In this document: piece after piece, positions 18,666-27,879 of the stretch | Layout of the letters: each line of letters starts with the position of its first letter | How positions within the stretch are numbered: position 1 is the stretch's first letter | NCBI GenBank assembly: GCA_963791625.1 | Contig: CAWBTA010000006.1 | Coordinates: 1,116,001 to 1,180,000, forward strand | Direction: 5' to 3' | Length of the DNA stretch: 64,000 nt | From: JANMCE01 sp963791625 | GTDB taxonomy: Bacteria > Actinomycetota > Acidimicrobiia > Acidimicrobiales > Ilumatobacteraceae | Program-made: the position numbers and the translations under genes | Notes under the pieces: generated by a model | What the model was told of the DNA's origin: nothing | The model's input: the letters and a program-made list of their open reading frames with translations, nothing else | Databases searched by the model: none

Positions 18666-20314
18666 ACATCCTTAGCGTGACCATCACCAATGATGGCGTG
18701 GCGCTCGCACGACGACTGCCGTACCCAACGCAGCACGGTGATCTCGGCGACACGATGCGCGCTCAATGGTCGTACGTGGACGGATTCGTCCTGTTTGCTT
18801 CGGTTGGCATCGCCGTACGCGTAGCGGCGCCGCTGCTCGAGAACAAACACGACGATCCGGCCATCGTGTGCGTGGATGAGTCCGGACGGTGGGTTGTACC
18901 TGTTGTCGGTGGCCACGACGGGGGAGCGAATGCTCTCGCTCAGGAGGTGGCCGGTCTGCTCGGGGCTACCGCCGTCATCACTACCGCCACAGACGCCTCG
19001 GGTTTTGCTGCGCTCGACACCATGCCCGGCTTCGTGGCCTCAGGCGACATTGCCGGCGTGACGCGACGCCTCCTCGACGGCGAGTCCATCAATGTCCGCA
19101 AGGATCTCGACTGGCCGCTGTCGTGGAAGCCGACCGGAACCGGTCCAGCAACTGCGACGGTCGTGGTGACTGATCGCCTTCTGCCGGTGCAGGACAACGC
19201 GGTCGTGCTTTCGCCGCCCAGCCTGGTAGCCGGAATCGGCTCGGCGGCCGCGGTCTCCGCCGAGGAGGTAAGCGCCCTCCTTGATGCGGCTCTGGCGGCA
19301 GAGGGCCTCGACCGTCGAGCCGTCGCCTTGGTGGCCACTATCGACCTCAAGGCCCATGAGGCGGGCATCGTCGCCCTCGGCCTCCCTATGGTCACGTTCG
19401 CAGCCGAGCAGCTGTCCACCATCGATGTGCCGAACCCGAGCGCCGTGGTGGATGCCGAAGTCGGCACGCCAAGCGTGTCAGAGGCCGCCGCCCTGCTCGC
19501 TGCCGGCCCGGGCGCAACGCTGGTCGTGACCAAGATGAAGTCGGCCATGGCGACGGTTGCGATCGCCCGCCGAGCCCAACCGCAGGGTCACCTGTCGGTC
19601 ATCGGTCTTGGGCCCGGGCTGCCGTTGCATCGCACGCCTGCCGCCTCCATGGCGGTCCGCAACGCCTGGGTCCTGATTGGGTTCAACCTGTACGTCGATC
19701 AGTGTGAAGACCTCATCACACCGCACCACGAAGTCATTCGCAGCCCCATCGGCGCCGAGGCTGACCGCTGTCGTCTCGCCCTCCAACGCGCCGCAGCCGG
19801 CGATCAGGTCGCCCTCGTCTGTTCCGGGGATTCGGGTGTCTTCGCGATGGCCTCACTCGTGCTCGAACTGGCGCCCGAATACGGCAATCCGCCCATCGAT
19901 GTTGTTCCTGGTGTGACTGCCGCGCTCGCCGCAGCAGCAGTGTTGGGAGCGCCGCTCGGACACGACCACGCTGCCATCAGTCTCAGCGATCTCATGACCC
20001 CATGGACCGTCATCGAGAAACGCCTGCAGGCCGTGGCCGAGGCCGACCTCGTGGTCACGCTCTACAACCCACGATCTCTGAAACGAACCTGGCAGCTTGA
20101 GCGCGCCTTTGAAATCCTCCGTGCACACCGCCCAGCCGATACGCCGGTCGGGCTGGTCACCGACGTCGGACGACCCACCGAACGGGTGGTTCGCACCACA
20201 CTGGCCAAGGCTGATCCGAATCTGGTCGACATGCTCACCTGTGTCGTCATCGGCGCGTCGTCCACAACGGATATCAACGGCCTTATGGTCACGCCACGCG
20301 GCTATCAACCATGA
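18662..20314 (+). CDS. cbiG-cobJ: CbiG-CobJ/CbiH fusion: cobalt-precorrin-5A hydrolase + precorrin-3B C17-methyltransferase
   Basis: Residues about 1-305 are CbiG, with FASVGIAVRVAAPLLENK and VVGGHDGGANALAQ near the N-terminus and AGIGSAAAVSAEEV in the C-terminal part. CbiG opens the lactone and expels acetaldehyde during anaerobic ring contraction. Residues about 310-551 are CobJ/CbiH, with VIGLGPGLPLHRTP, LVCSGDSGVFAMASLV and VVPGVTAALAAAA, the C17-methyltransferase that performs ring contraction. CbiG-CbiH fusions are known in other bacteria. GTG 18662 overlaps the cobL stop (GTGA). No CobG or CobZ, the O2-dependent equivalents, is seen. Confidence 0.93.
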   Translation: MNILSVTITNDGVALARRLPYPTQHGDLGDTMRAQWSYVDGFVLFASVGIAVRVAAPLLENKHDDPAIVCVDESGRWVVPVVGGHDGGANALAQEVAGLLGATAVITTATDASGFAALDTMPGFVASGDIAGVTRRLLDGESINVRKDLDWPLSWKPTGTGPATATVVVTDRLLPVQDNAVVLSPPSLVAGIGSAAAVSAEEVSALLDAALAAEGLDRRAVALVATIDLKAHEAGIVALGLPMVTFAAEQLSTIDVPNPSAVVDAEVGTPSVSEAAALLAAGPGATLVVTKMKSAMATVAIARRAQPQGHLSVIGLGPGLPLHRTPAASMAVRNAWVLIGFNLYVDQCEDLITPHHEVIRSPIGAEADRCRLALQRAAAGDQVALVCSGDSGVFAMASLVLELAPEYGNPPIDVVPGVTAALAAAAVLGAPLGHDHAAISLSDLMTPWTVIEKRLQAVAEADLVVTLYNPRSLKRTWQLERAFEILRAHRPADTPVGLVTDVGRPTERVVRTTLAKADPNLVDMLTCVVIGASSTTDINGLMVTPRGYQP

Positions 20315-20490
20315 ACACGGTAACCATCAACGCGTCGTGCACGGCATGCGGCATGTGCATCGTCACCTGCCCCGAGCGGGCGCTGCTGCCTGCGCCGGGT
20401 CGACCGCTCGTGATCGACCAGCGCTGCACGACCTGCTTGGCGTGCGTGGAAATATGTCCGGTGGACGCCATTCACGAGGTCTCGTCATGA
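20311..20490 (+). CDS. Small 2[4Fe-4S] ferredoxin embedded in the cobalamin operon
   Basis: This 59-residue ORF begins MNTVTINASCTACGMCIVTC. It has two perfect CxxCxxCxxxCP motifs (Cys 10/13/16/20 and 39/42/45/49), the pattern of a two-cluster bacterial ferredoxin. Its ATG overlaps the cbiG-cobJ stop (ATGA) and its own stop overlaps the cobH ATG (ATGA), so it is translated with them. Candidate roles are electron supply for a reductive step (the precorrin-6x reductase CobK is not seen here), for cobalt reduction before adenosylation, or for Fe-S maintenance in the partners. The role is inference; the ferredoxin assignment is firm. Confidence 0.88.
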   Translation: MNTVTINASCTACGMCIVTCPERALLPAPGRPLVIDQRCTTCLACVEICPVDAIHEVSS

Positions 20491-21080
20491 CCATTCATCC
20501 CATCGAAGAGGAGAGCTACCGGCGTATGCGTGCCGAGGTCGATCTGTCTCGGTGGAATGACCTGGATCGAGCCGTCCTAGAACGCATCATCCACTCCAGC
20601 GCAGATCTCGATTACGCCGACATGACGGTGATCGGGGCCGACGCTGCCGCCGCCGGTGTCGCGGCCCTTCGCTCCGGCGCGCCGATTGTGGTTGACGCGA
20701 ACATGGTGAAAATGGGCATCACCACCCAGCCGTCGCACTGCTTCCTGGACGCGGTAGACAAGCCGCCACCCGACCCCTCCCTGACTCGATCGGCGCTCGC
20801 CATGCGGCGGGGTATCGAGCAGCACCCGGACGGCGCTATCTTCGTGGTTGGCAACGCACCGACGGCGCTCTTCGAGCTACTCGCCCAAGTCGTTGCCGGC
20901 ACCGTTCGACCGGCGATGGTGATAGGCCTGCCTGTTGGCTTCGTGGGTGCAGCCGAATCGAAAGAGGCGTTACGTCAGAGCACCGTCGCTCATTTGGCCG
21001 TCAGCAACATTGGCCGAAAAGGCGGCAGCGCTGTGGCGGCGGGAGCCATGAACGCGCTGATCAGACTAGCCGGCGCTTAG
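20487..21080 (+). CDS. cobH: Precorrin-8X methylmutase CobH/CbiC
   Basis: This 197-residue protein has RIIHSSADLDYADM near residue 30, which contains the catalytic histidine of the C11-to-C12 methyl migration. GNAPTALFEL and GLPVGFVGAAESKEAL follow near residues 122 and 145. Product: hydrogenobyrinate or cobyrinate. ATG 20487 overlaps the ferredoxin stop. The open frame continues upstream to 20097, but that part is the wrong frame of cobJ. It is the last gene of the rightward arm; its stop overlaps the stop of the convergent glgA-pgm gene. Confidence 0.95.
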   Translation: MTIHPIEEESYRRMRAEVDLSRWNDLDRAVLERIIHSSADLDYADMTVIGADAAAAGVAALRSGAPIVVDANMVKMGITTQPSHCFLDAVDKPPPDPSLTRSALAMRRGIEQHPDGAIFVVGNAPTALFELLAQVVAGTVRPAMVIGLPVGFVGAAESKEALRQSTVAHLAVSNIGRKGGSAVAAGAMNALIRLAGA

Positions 21081-24000
21081 GAGACGACCGACGGTGTCTT
21101 GCGTCCCGTGAGCGCCGTGATCCGGGCGATCTTGTCGGCGGCGACTATAAGTTTCGACAGCGCCACTTGTGGGTCGAGATCATGCTTGGCCAGGTCGGGT
21201 TCGAAAGACTCGAAGTAGACGCGAAGTGTTGCTCCTTCGGTACCGGTACCGGAGAGGCGAAACACGATCCGGGCGTCCTTGGCGAAGTTGACCCGGAACC
21301 CCTGTTGGGCACTGACGGCACCGTCGACCGGGTCGGTGTAGGTGAACTCATCAGCGCTCTTCACTTTCAGGCCAGCGAAGGTGCGACCGGCAAGTGTTCC
21401 GACGGAGGAGCGCAGTCCGGCCCAGACCTTGTCGGCGTCTGCCACCGGCAGAGCCTCGTAGTCATGACGCGAGTAGTAGGTGCGGCCATAGGTGGCCCAG
21501 TGATCGCGGACGATCTCGGTCACGCCGATGCCGCGCGCCGCAACGATGTTCAGCCAGAACAACACGGCCCACAATCCGTCCTTCTCCCGAACGTGGTTGG
21601 AGCCGGTGCCGGCGCTCTCTTCACCGCAGATGGTGATGCGGTTGGCATCGAGCAGGTTGCCGAAGAACTTCCACCCGGTTGGTGTCTCGAAACAGTCGAG
21701 CCCCATTGCTTTGGCGACCCGATCTACCGCGCCACTGGTGGGCATCGAGCGAGCCACGCCTGACAGACCGCCTGCGTAGCCGCGCACGAGATGGGCGTTG
21801 GCCACCAGTACGGCCAGGCTGTCGGAAGGACTGACGAAAAGGTTGCGGCCGACGATCATGTTGCGATCACCGTCACCGTCGCAGGCGGCGCCCATGTCGG
21901 GCGCATCCTTGGCCGCCAGCGCTTCGATCACCGAGTGAGCGTGTACCGGGTTGGGATCGGGGTGGTGGCCGCCGAAATCGGGCAACGGGTCGCCGTTCAC
22001 CACGGTGCCAACGGGAGCACCCAGGCGACGCTCGAGTACGGCCACGGCGTAGGGACCCGTGACTGCGTTCATCGAATCCATGTGCAGTCGGAAGCCCGAT
22101 GCGAACAGCGCACCAATGGCGTCAAAATCAAACAGCGTCTCCACCAGATCGGCCCAGTCGGCTACGGGGTCGATTACCTCGACACGCATGGCTCCGACGG
22201 TCGACACTCCGACGGCCGCAAGGTCGACGTCGGCCGCCTCAGCAAAGGAGTACGACGTGATGGTCTCGCTCGCTGCGTAGATGGCTTCGGTGAGCGCTTC
22301 GAGGGCTGGTCCACCACTGCCCGTGTTGTACTTGATACCGAAGTCACCGTGTGGGCCACCTTCATTGTGGCTCGCTGACAGGATGATGCCGCCGAACGCA
22401 CGGTGCTTACGGATGACGGCCGACACTGCAGGAGTGGACAGCAAACCGTGGCGACCGACGAGCACTCGACCGAACCCGGCGGCCGCGGCCATCTTGATGA
22501 TGGTCTGCGTGGCAACATCGTTGTGGAAACGCCCGTCGCCACCGATCACCAGCGTCTGACCTTCGAAGTCTTCCAAGGAGGAAAAGATGGAGGCGACGAA
22601 ATTCTCAAGGTAATGCGGCTGCTGGAAGACCGTCACCTTCTTGCGAAGGCCGGACGTGCCGGGACGCTGGCCGGCAAATGGCGTGGTGGACACGCGGCGA
22701 ACGACCGATGTCGGGACGAGCGACTCGTACAGGGCAAGGTACCGCCGGGCCGGTAAGTCCCAGCTCACATCGCGGCCCATCGCCCGGTGCCGCGTGCGGG
22801 CCCAGCTAATCGGGTCGTTCCACAGCGACAACACCCGTTGCAGCGCTCGCTCGAAGGCTTCGGCTGTAACGGGGGCGAACAAGAAACCAGTCGCGACACC
22901 GTCGGTGAGCGCGGCCTCGTTGGCGTCAATGACCGTGTCGGCCAGACCGCCCACGCGCGACACAAACGGCAGCGTGCCATAGCGAAGGCCGCACAACTGG
23001 GTGAGTCCGCACGGCTCGAATCGGGACGGCACCATCACGACATCGGCGCCCGCCTGCATGCGATGGGCCAGACCTTCATTGAAGCCGGTGACAAACGCCA
23101 AGCGACCGGGGTGGGCTGCGGCCGCCGCGGTGTAGGCCGCTTCGAGAACCGGATCACCGCTGCCCAAAACCGCCAGCTGGCCGCTTTGGATGATCTGCGG
23201 CACGCAGGCCAGTACAAGATCGAGACCCTTCTGCTCCGACAGACGACTGACGACCGCGAACAGCGGAAGATCGCTTCGTTCATCGAGTCCGATCTCGCGT
23301 TGGAGCGAAGACTTGTTGAGCGCCTTGCCGCCCATGTCGTTGGCGTCGTAGTGATGGGGGAGCAACGCATCGGTAGCGGGATCCCACACGTGGACATCGA
23401 CACCGTTCACTATTCCCAACAACGCGTCCTGTCGCCCCTGAAGCACTCCTTGCATACCCATGCCCTCGGCGGGCGACAGGATTTCCTGCGCGTAGGTGGG
23501 ACTCACGGTGGTGATGGCGTCGGCGAACTGGATGCCTGCCTTGAGGAAGCTGACGTGCCCGTAGTACTCCATGCCGTCCAGGCTGTTGAGTCGTTCAGGG
23601 ATATCGAGCACACTGAGACGCTCACCGGCGAAGATGCCTTGGAAGGCCAGGTTGTGAATGGTGAGCACCGTCTTGACTGGCGCCGGGCGAACGGTGAGAT
23701 ACGCAAGTGTCGGCGACGCCTGCCAGTCGTGCACATGCACGATTGCGGGACGCCACACTGGCAGCAGCCCGTTTGCTATCTGCTCACCAACCAGTGACAG
23801 GGCGGCGAAGCGCATGTCGTTGTCGGGCCAGTCGCGGCCGAAGGTGTCCAGGTACGGCCCACCATCACGGTCGTACAAATGGGGCGCGTGAAGAAGCAGT
23901 ACCCGCAGCCCGGTCTGACAGATGGCCTCCCACACCTCAGCCGGTCCGCCGAACAGATCGGGGATGGCGGCGAGAAGCTCGCGGCCGCTCGTGAGCGCGG

Positions 24001-24151
24001 CGTGATCAAGCAAACCACGGTACGCAGGCAGGAGCACCCGGACATCGGCACCGAGCGACCCCAGAGCGAGCGGAAGGGCACCGGTGACATCGGCGAGCCC
24101 GCCGGTCTTGACCAGTGGATAGACCTCAGGGCTTACGAAGAGAACGTTCAT
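21077..24151 (-). CDS. glgA-pgm: Glycogen synthase (GlgA) - phosphoglucomutase (Pgm) fusion
   Basis: This is one open frame of 1024 residues from ATG 24151. Residues 1 to about 480 are a GT5 glycogen synthase: MNVLFVSPEVYPLVKTGGL with Lys15 at the ADP-glucose site, VHVHDWQA, and PSRFEPCGLTQLCGLRYGT. Residues about 487-1024 are an alpha-phosphohexomutase of the bacterial Pgm type: TTPFAGQRPGTSGLRKKVT, the catalytic phosphoserine in ILSASHNEGG (Ser594), and metal site CDGDGDR. The junction has almost no linker. Pgm makes glucose-1-P for the adjacent GlgC, and GlgA uses the ADP-glucose GlgC makes, so three successive steps are encoded by two genes. The frame also opens upstream to 24220 without a family-like start. 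Confidence 0.92.
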   Translation of the reverse strand: MNVLFVSPEVYPLVKTGGLADVTGALPLALGSLGADVRVLLPAYRGLLDHAALTSGRELLAAIPDLFGGPAEVWEAICQTGLRVLLLHAPHLYDRDGGPYLDTFGRDWPDNDMRFAALSLVGEQIANGLLPVWRPAIVHVHDWQASPTLAYLTVRPAPVKTVLTIHNLAFQGIFAGERLSVLDIPERLNSLDGMEYYGHVSFLKAGIQFADAITTVSPTYAQEILSPAEGMGMQGVLQGRQDALLGIVNGVDVHVWDPATDALLPHHYDANDMGGKALNKSSLQREIGLDERSDLPLFAVVSRLSEQKGLDLVLACVPQIIQSGQLAVLGSGDPVLEAAYTAAAAAHPGRLAFVTGFNEGLAHRMQAGADVVMVPSRFEPCGLTQLCGLRYGTLPFVSRVGGLADTVIDANEAALTDGVATGFLFAPVTAEAFERALQRVLSLWNDPISWARTRHRAMGRDVSWDLPARRYLALYESLVPTSVVRRVSTTPFAGQRPGTSGLRKKVTVFQQPHYLENFVASIFSSLEDFEGQTLVIGGDGRFHNDVATQTIIKMAAAAGFGRVLVGRHGLLSTPAVSAVIRKHRAFGGIILSASHNEGGPHGDFGIKYNTGSGGPALEALTEAIYAASETITSYSFAEAADVDLAAVGVSTVGAMRVEVIDPVADWADLVETLFDFDAIGALFASGFRLHMDSMNAVTGPYAVAVLERRLGAPVGTVVNGDPLPDFGGHHPDPNPVHAHSVIEALAAKDAPDMGAACDGDGDRNMIVGRNLFVSPSDSLAVLVANAHLVRGYAGGLSGVARSMPTSGAVDRVAKAMGLDCFETPTGWKFFGNLLDANRITICGEESAGTGSNHVREKDGLWAVLFWLNIVAARGIGVTEIVRDHWATYGRTYYSRHDYEALPVADADKVWAGLRSSVGTLAGRTFAGLKVKSADEFTYTDPVDGAVSAQQGFRVNFAKDARIVFRLSGTGTEGATLRVYFESFEPDLAKHDLDPQVALSKLIVAADKIARITALTGRKTPSVVS

Positions 24152-24161
24152 GGCGCCGTGA

Positions 24162-25418
24162 TCACTTTGGGCCGAACGATCGCTCCTTCGCGACCACCAC
24201 GATGCCACCGTCGGATACATCGAACCGATCGCGGTCGCCTTGATGGTCGATGCCGATCTGCATTCCCGCCGGGACGTTCACGTTCTTGTCCATGATGCAA
24301 CGATGCAGCCGCGCCCCTGGCCCGACCCGCACGCCCGGCATGAGGATGGAATCGGTCACGTGGGCTCGACTGTCGATGTACACATCGGGCGCGATCACCG
24401 AACGGTCCACGATGCCGCCGGACACGATGGTGCCCGATCCCAATAGAGAGTTCGACACATGGGCGGCCGAACCGTCGGAGCCGTAACAGAGCTTGGCCGG
24501 TGGCAGCGGGAGCTGCAGGCTGTACATCGGCCACTCACGGTTGTACAGGCTGAACAGTGGTACCGGCGCCAGCAGGTCCATGTTGGCGTCGTAGTAGGCG
24601 TCGATGGAACCTACGTCACGCCAGTAGCCGCGCTCATGATCGGCCTGCCCCGGAATGATGTTGGTGGAGAAGTCGTACATATGGGCAACACCGGCCGCGG
24701 TAAGTGCCGGAATCACGTCGCCACCCACATCGGTGTTGGCCTGATCCTCACCAGCTGGGGTCACGACGTCAACGAGTGTCTTGGTGGAGAAGACGTAGTT
24801 GCCCATCGACGCCAACGCGCGGGTCGGGTCGTCGTGCATCGACGGTGGATCGGACGGCTTTTCGAGAAACCGGGTGATCTTGCCTTCGGCGTTGGCTTCG
24901 ATGATGCCGAACTGCGGTGCCTGCTCAATGGGGACAGGAATAGCTGCCACGGTCACGCCTGCGCCCGTTTCGAGATGTTGCTCGACCATCTGGCGCGGAT
25001 CCATGTGGTAGATGTGGTCGGCACCAAAAACGCACACCACATCAGGGTTCTCGTCACTGATCAGATTGAGGTTTTGGTAGATGGCGTCGGCCGAACCTGA
25101 GAACCACCGAGGGCCACGACGCATCTGCGCCGGAACCGGCGTGACGTAGTTGCCAAGCAGTGTTGAGAAGCGCCATGTCTGGCTGATGTGCCGGTCGAGG
25201 CTGTGGCTTTTGTACTGCGTGAGCACGACGATCTTGCGATACCCGGCGTTGGCGAAGTTCGACAGTACAAAATCGATGATGCGGTAGCTACCCCCGAACG
25301 GCACGGCCGGCTTTGCCCGGTCGGCGGTAAGTGGATGGAGGCGGCGTCCCTCGCCGCCCGCCAGCACCATAACCAAGACTTTCGGGTCGGCCGATCTCGG
25401 TTTGAACGCTGGCATCAT
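24162..25418 (-). CDS. glgC: Glucose-1-phosphate adenylyltransferase (ADP-glucose pyrophosphorylase) GlgC
   Basis: This protein of about 418 residues converts glucose-1-P and ATP to ADP-glucose. It has the nucleotidyltransferase loop MVLAAGGE-type sequence (MVLAGGEGRRLHPLTADRAK), then PAVPFGGSYRIIDFVLSNF, VCVFGADHIYHMD for metal binding, and a C-terminal left-handed beta-helix with hexapeptide repeats (SGGIVDRSVIAPDVYIDSRA). ATG 25418 (or 25415, as the protein begins MM) is preceded by AAGGAG at a good distance. It lies 10 nt upstream of glgA-pgm and is the promoter-proximal gene of that operon. Confidence 0.95.
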   Translation of the reverse strand: MMPAFKPRSADPKVLVMVLAGGEGRRLHPLTADRAKPAVPFGGSYRIIDFVLSNFANAGYRKIVVLTQYKSHSLDRHISQTWRFSTLLGNYVTPVPAQMRRGPRWFSGSADAIYQNLNLISDENPDVVCVFGADHIYHMDPRQMVEQHLETGAGVTVAAIPVPIEQAPQFGIIEANAEGKITRFLEKPSDPPSMHDDPTRALASMGNYVFSTKTLVDVVTPAGEDQANTDVGGDVIPALTAAGVAHMYDFSTNIIPGQADHERGYWRDVGSIDAYYDANMDLLAPVPLFSLYNREWPMYSLQLPLPPAKLCYGSDGSAAHVSNSLLGSGTIVSGGIVDRSVIAPDVYIDSRAHVTDSILMPGVRVGPGARLHRCIMDKNVNVPAGMQIGIDHQGDRDRFDVSDGGIVVVAKERSFGPK

Positions 25419-25968
25419 GCACGTCTCCTTCAGAACGGGGCCGGGCTGCCCTGAGCGCTCCGAACTGTATCCCTGATACCTGCGAGGACGTGACGCTCTC
25501 GTCAGTCGGCCACGACCCTCTGACGAATCGTCAAGTCGTTCCACCTGCGCCCTCGCTGTAGGTAATGCGACCCAGAACGGTTCCAAAGGGGCCCGATATA
25601 GTTCTTTGGACCCAGAGAACTGGCTGGGTATTTGGAATCATCGCTCCGCCCCACGAGAAACAATTACCACTCATTGTAATGCCGGCCGCCGAGACGAAAG
25701 CGACGCGACGACATGACTCGTTGTGGTCGAACTTTCTGAAATTCTCGGAGTTATCAGGTCGCCTGATGCAAAACCCCACGCTTTGTGGTGTCCAAAACGC
25801 CAAAACGCATATTGATATCTAGGTTGGGTCACTGCCCTGTGCGTTCTTCGTGAAGAAAGGTCGATTGTCCTACGGATGCTCCACCAAATCGATGCTTTCA
25901 TTTAATACGTTCTTGAGTGCACGGAACACGGCGGAGAAGGTCTCTTCGCTGGAGAAGCTGGAGGCGGC
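25419..25968. other. 550-bp AT-richer intergenic region between divergent glgC and the sugar-nucleotide dehydratase gene
   Basis: No convincing gene is present; the short open frames on both strands have no family-like sequence. The stretch from about 25,600 to 25,900 is visibly richer in A and T than its surroundings. It holds an inverted repeat at 25753-25767 and a short direct repeat of CCAAAACG near 25791-25806. It must contain the promoters of both divergent units. Confidence 0.6.
25753..25767. repeat. Inverted repeat ATCAGG-TCG-CCTGAT, possible operator
   Basis: Perfect 6-bp arms flank a 3-bp centre. It lies midway in the divergent intergenic region with no run of T beside it, so an operator is more likely than a terminator. 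No cognate regulator is identified. Confidence 0.4.
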
Positions 25969-27834
25969 GTGTCCAAAGTCGGGCGAGACGATTTGCAACA
26001 AAAGTTCGAGGACAGGGTGTTTGCCCTCCTCGCCCCTCACCGCGGCGCGGTGCAGGCCATCCTCGACGTCGTGGCACTGACTGTCGCCGTTGGTGTGAGC
26101 GCGTACGTGCTCGGCTCGCCGGCCGCCGCAGTCGCCTCAGCCATCGTGGTCGGCAGCATCGTTCACGTGCTGCTCAGCATGCTGTTCGGCACCTACCTCG
26201 GCCGTGAGCGGGTTGGCAGCTATTTCGAGATCACCCGTCTCGTCGTGATCTTCGCCCTTTCCACACTGGGTGTGAACCTCGCGCTCGACATCATCAGCAG
26301 CCGGGCCAGCTGGAAACTCGGTCTCGTCACCATGCCGATGGCGATCCTGCTCGGAAGCATCTGGCGCGGTACCTACCGGGCCTGGCGCGCCGAGCGACTT
26401 CGTCCGAAGGACGCCCAGCGTCGTGTCATCGTGTTCGGTGCTGGTGAGGCCGGTGAGCACATCATTCGGGCCATGATGGCCGACCCCGAGAGCATCTATA
26501 TCCCGGTAGCCGTTCTCGATGACTCTCCATCGCAGCTACGTCACCGCGTGCAGGGTCTACGAGTGGTCGGTGGTCGTAGCTCGTTCCCCACCATCTTTTC
26601 CCAGTACAACGCCGACACGCTGATTCTCGCCATCCCAAGCGCGCCCGAGACACTGCTCCGGGAAATCTGGGAACTGGCGCAGCCTTACTGCGATGACATT
26701 CGCACGCTGCCCCGTCTGGCTGAACTGGCCGGGCGAATCAGCGTTCGCCAGATCGAACCGGTCTCGGTTGAAGACGTGCTCGGTCGCCGCAAGATCGATC
26801 TCGACCTCGTCGCCATCGCCAGCCACATCCGCGGCAAGACCGTTCTCGTCACCGGTGCCGGCGGCTCGATTGGTTCCGAACTTTGCCGTCAGATTGCTCG
26901 GCTCGGACCGTCAGAGTTGGTCAAGCTCGATCGTGACGAATCGGGCCTGCATGGCATGCAGCTCTCGCTCGACGGCACGTCGGGCCTCAGCTCGCCGTCG
27001 CTGGTTGTCGCCGACATCCGAGATCGCGACCGCATGTTCGACGTGTTCAACCAGTTCAAGCCCGACGTCGTATTCCACGCTGCGGCACTGAAGCACGTGC
27101 CGCTGCTCGAGCTGCACCCGATCGAAGGCGTCAAGACCAACGTCTACGGCACGCTGAACGTGCTCGACGCCGCGCTGGCGAACGGTGTCGAAGCCTTCGT
27201 CAACATCTCCACCGACAAGGCCGCTGACCCGATCAACGTGCTCGGATGCACGAAGCGCCTCGCCGAGCGTCTGACCGCCACGGTCGCGGCCACCACGGCC
27301 GAGGGTCGCTTCATCAGTGTGCGGTTCGGCAACGTCTTGGGCAGTCGCGGCTCCATGATGGAAACCTTCCAGGGTCAAGTCGAGCGTGGTGGTCCCATCA
27401 CCGTTACCCACGCCGATGTCACCCGCTACTTCATGACCATCTCCGAAGCGGTACAGCTCACCATTCAGGCCTCGGTAGTCGGTCGCAACGGTGAGGTCCT
27501 CATCCTCGACATGGGCAGCCCGATGCGCATTCTCAGCATCGCCGAGCAGTTCGCTCGCAAGGCCCACCCGCCGCTCGAAATCATCATCACGGGTCTGCGC
27601 CCCGGTGAGAAGATGCACGAAGTGCTCATCGGCCCGTACGAGGTTGGTTCACAGCCTTTCCATCCGCTCATTACCCATGTCGCCGTGCCCGACCTCGACT
27701 ACTCCGATCTGGTCGATCTGTTGACCCCGGGCAGCGACATCAATGCCCGCCTTGTTGCCGCCACCCGCAAGCCCGCCGCCAGCTACAACCCTGCCAACAG
27801 CATGCAGTACCCCCGCCTGGTGGCGGGGTCCTGA
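25969..27834 (+). CDS. Membrane-bound nucleoside-diphosphate-sugar 4,6-dehydratase (CapD/PglF/WbpM family)
   Basis: This 621-residue protein has about four hydrophobic helices in residues 25-130. A Rossmann domain follows (VIVFGAGEAGEHII near 146) and then the dehydratase domain with NAD site VLVTGAGGSIGSELCRQI near 290. The catalytic motif NISTDKAADPINVLGCTK shows the Ser-Thr-Asp-Lys arrangement that replaces YxxxK in this family. Members convert UDP-GlcNAc or related sugars to 4-keto-6-deoxy intermediates for capsule, glycan or glycoprotein sugars. GTG 25969 follows a GGAG-rich segment. The aminotransferase 45 nt downstream probably uses its product, as PglE follows PglF. Confidence 0.88.
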   Translation: MSKVGRDDLQQKFEDRVFALLAPHRGAVQAILDVVALTVAVGVSAYVLGSPAAAVASAIVVGSIVHVLLSMLFGTYLGRERVGSYFEITRLVVIFALSTLGVNLALDIISSRASWKLGLVTMPMAILLGSIWRGTYRAWRAERLRPKDAQRRVIVFGAGEAGEHIIRAMMADPESIYIPVAVLDDSPSQLRHRVQGLRVVGGRSSFPTIFSQYNADTLILAIPSAPETLLREIWELAQPYCDDIRTLPRLAELAGRISVRQIEPVSVEDVLGRRKIDLDLVAIASHIRGKTVLVTGAGGSIGSELCRQIARLGPSELVKLDRDESGLHGMQLSLDGTSGLSSPSLVVADIRDRDRMFDVFNQFKPDVVFHAAALKHVPLLELHPIEGVKTNVYGTLNVLDAALANGVEAFVNISTDKAADPINVLGCTKRLAERLTATVAATTAEGRFISVRFGNVLGSRGSMMETFQGQVERGGPITVTHADVTRYFMTISEAVQLTIQASVVGRNGEVLILDMGSPMRILSIAEQFARKAHPPLEIIITGLRPGEKMHEVLIGPYEVGSQPFHPLITHVAVPDLDYSDLVDLLTPGSDINARLVAATRKPAASYNPANSMQYPRLVAGS

Positions 27835-27879
27835 CGCCGGGCTACCGTTCACTCACACCTCAGGTTTAAGGAACCCTTC

